Source of the DNA: Sanderia malayensis
Taxonomy: Eukaryota; Cnidaria; Scyphozoa; Semaeostomeae; Pelagiidae
Reading direction: 5' to 3'
Length of the DNA stretch: 64,000 nt
NCBI GenBank assembly: GCA_013076295.1
Contig: RQOL01000824.1
Span: 2,728,001 to 2,792,000 of the forward strand
Positions 62,230 to 64,000 of this stretch are shown in pieces. The notes beneath the pieces are model-generated. The model searched no databases. It was not told the DNA's origin and saw nothing but the letters and a program-made list of their open reading frames with translations. Every line of letters starts with the position of its first letter. The stretch's first letter is position 1. The position numbers were made by a program, and so were the translations under genes.

Positions 62230-64000
62230 ATCACAACATGCAAACAAGACTTGACATGTATCGCAAACTTAGGATTTGTTTGTAAATCCCAGATAATCCA
62301 TTTGCCCAGGAAAAATAGCTGGTTTAACTCCTTTAATTCTTGATAAATTCACGTTCTATGAAATATTAATTAATACAGACAGTTGTTTCCACCAAATCAA
62401 ATTAAAATGCTTCTACAATAATCTCACATTATATCTTTGCATTTAGCGTCAAGTTTAACTTTACATTACTCGTAAACACTATCCCGGCAGGCGGGACGAA
62501 ATTTTCTCATATGAACAGAATATACATGTCGTCTCGCTTAGTGGGCTGGCCCGGCAAGCGAAGCGAGCTCATATGAACAGGCCCTAATTCTAGGAATCGG
62601 TTTTCCGATGAACAGAGCATCACGTTTCAATGGAAGAGAATTTGTTGGAATTTTAAATACTTGTATCTGGGCGGTATAAAATGAATCATCACCTTTGAGT
62701 TCGTGTTGAAATGCTTGATGATTTGAAGAAAGCGGTCTTGGTGGAAATTTTGGTCACTTCACAGTTGACAGCGGCAAGTTGTAACCAAACCACGCAATCA
62801 ACCGATTAACAAAGCCAAAATGCATTACTACAGTCATAAAAAGCTTAGTGACCAATTGCGAACAATTATTACATTGTTTGCTTGGAGAAATTTAAATTTT
62901 AGCGGTGCGAATGGTTTTTAATTTAATTATAAATGATTGTTAAATTTGAAAAAACTGACCGCCGAACAAAACATTTGGTTAGCCTTTTCGGGAATTAAAA
63001 CCAAAGATATAATATTTATCAAAATGACTCATGTTGGTTGAAGATCTTGGAATTCCCTCGTCTTTTTGAATAATAATGCTTTAAATTATTACGAATCCAT
63101 TATTTTCAGTAAAATATCGAGTAAAAAACAATTAAAACTAGGGGGAGTGGCACTTTTACACGCTTTTTTAGCTCCTCGATTGTTATTTTAGTTTCTCATT
63201 TATAGCCTTGAACTTTGTTTAAAATTGTGGCTCAATACAAGACAAAAAACTTGAAAAAAGTAAGGAGTGACGTGAAAAAAGTTTAATTAAAAAGTACAAT
63301 GTAAATATAAAGGTGTGATGGTTGACACATTCGTGTAATTCTCAGTTTTTCGCGGTGATAAAATTGTTCAATTTGAAAAACTCCTTGGAAAATTGGCCTT
63401 TGTAGTATAAGTTAACTAAATGGGCCCTCTACCCGAAGGTTCGCTGTAAATGGGCTCAAAGGGACTCTTTATAACACAGCAGTGTTCTTTGAACACGTAG
63501 AAATTTGTCCTTCCTACTACAAGCATACTGGGCATATGTTTTGATTGAATATTCTCAGTACAAAACAATACAGTATTCGGATTAAATCCATGCATGGAAA
63601 AACCTCAATATTATACCTCAGAATATTGCAAACGTTGAGTTGAAATGCTACCAATAATGTATCATTGGTTCCTTTTGATTGACCAGCTTTCAATCTTCAT
63701 AGACAAAACAACATCAAGCTCCAAATCAGTGTGCAAAATACAATTTTCCTCAAAAGAAACTTTAATTAATGATAATGAACAGTGACCTCATAATACCAGC
63801 TGATGCGTTGTGATGTGCTAGCCTGAACGGAATTTAACGCCTTTGATCAAAGAGGGGGGAATCACCCGTGACCAGCGGCATCAGACCAAAAATGTCGAAA
63901 CAGCAACAACAACCAAAGTTCGGACAGTTAAGGCACAGAATAGAGATAATACAGAAGGCCAACTCAAGCATTTTTGATGGTCACGCATGTAAGCGAGGTT

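Larger units (their letters stand above)
55490..64000. other. Gene-poor region rich in inverted-repeat elements
   Basis: No frame here shows family resemblance, splice structure or a domain. What can be supported are mobile-element-like structures: 55616-55771, 56435-58360 (with 56748-57166 inside it), 58505-58650, 60415-60452, 60478-60609 and 61301-62229, each described separately. The rest is AT-rich with no structure I can name. Confidence 0.5.

Overview
The window is nuclear DNA from a ciliated, non-vertebrate animal. The genes are split by GT-AG introns. The conserved genes are metazoan types (a ciliary central-apparatus protein, a COP9 signalosome subunit, calmodulin-type EF-hand proteins, a WAP-domain protein, a claudin-family protein). 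A satellite near 23.1-23.8 kb carries runs of CCCTAA/TTAGGG, the animal telomere motif. The non-coding DNA is AT-rich and packed with minisatellites and short inverted-repeat transposons. I do not assign a phylum.

Layout. 130-11062 (- strand): CFAP74, 28 coding exons visible, 3' part off the left edge, with a 7SL (SRP) RNA gene inside one intron and an X-box-like promoter motif at the 5' end. 11608-17494 (-): calmodulin-like gene 1. 18656-22122 (-): COPS7, complete in nine exons. 23050-23790: telomere-motif satellite. 24323-31604 (-): calmodulin-like gene 2. 33286-39971 (-): a divergent calmodulin. 43090-50749 (+): a fourth EF-hand gene with two candidate alternative first exons. 51607-52063 (-): 3' part of a WAP-domain gene. 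54423-55485 (-): claudin/PMP22-type four-pass membrane protein. 55.5-64 kb: no convincing gene; it holds a foldback element, several inverted-repeat elements, a perfect 54-bp-arm hairpin and a hammerhead-ribozyme-like motif.

The four EF-hand genes are a local paralogue cluster. Each has a 144-nt exon followed by a 240-246-nt exon with the same phase-1 junctions; two of them have a first coding exon that is only the ATG. COPS7 sits between two of them. CFAP74 and COPS7 are not functionally linked to the cluster as far as can be seen.

All exon coordinates were derived by hand from splice signals, reading-frame continuity and family resemblance recalled from memory. No alignment or search was run. 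Most of the small open frames in this window are chance or repeat-derived.
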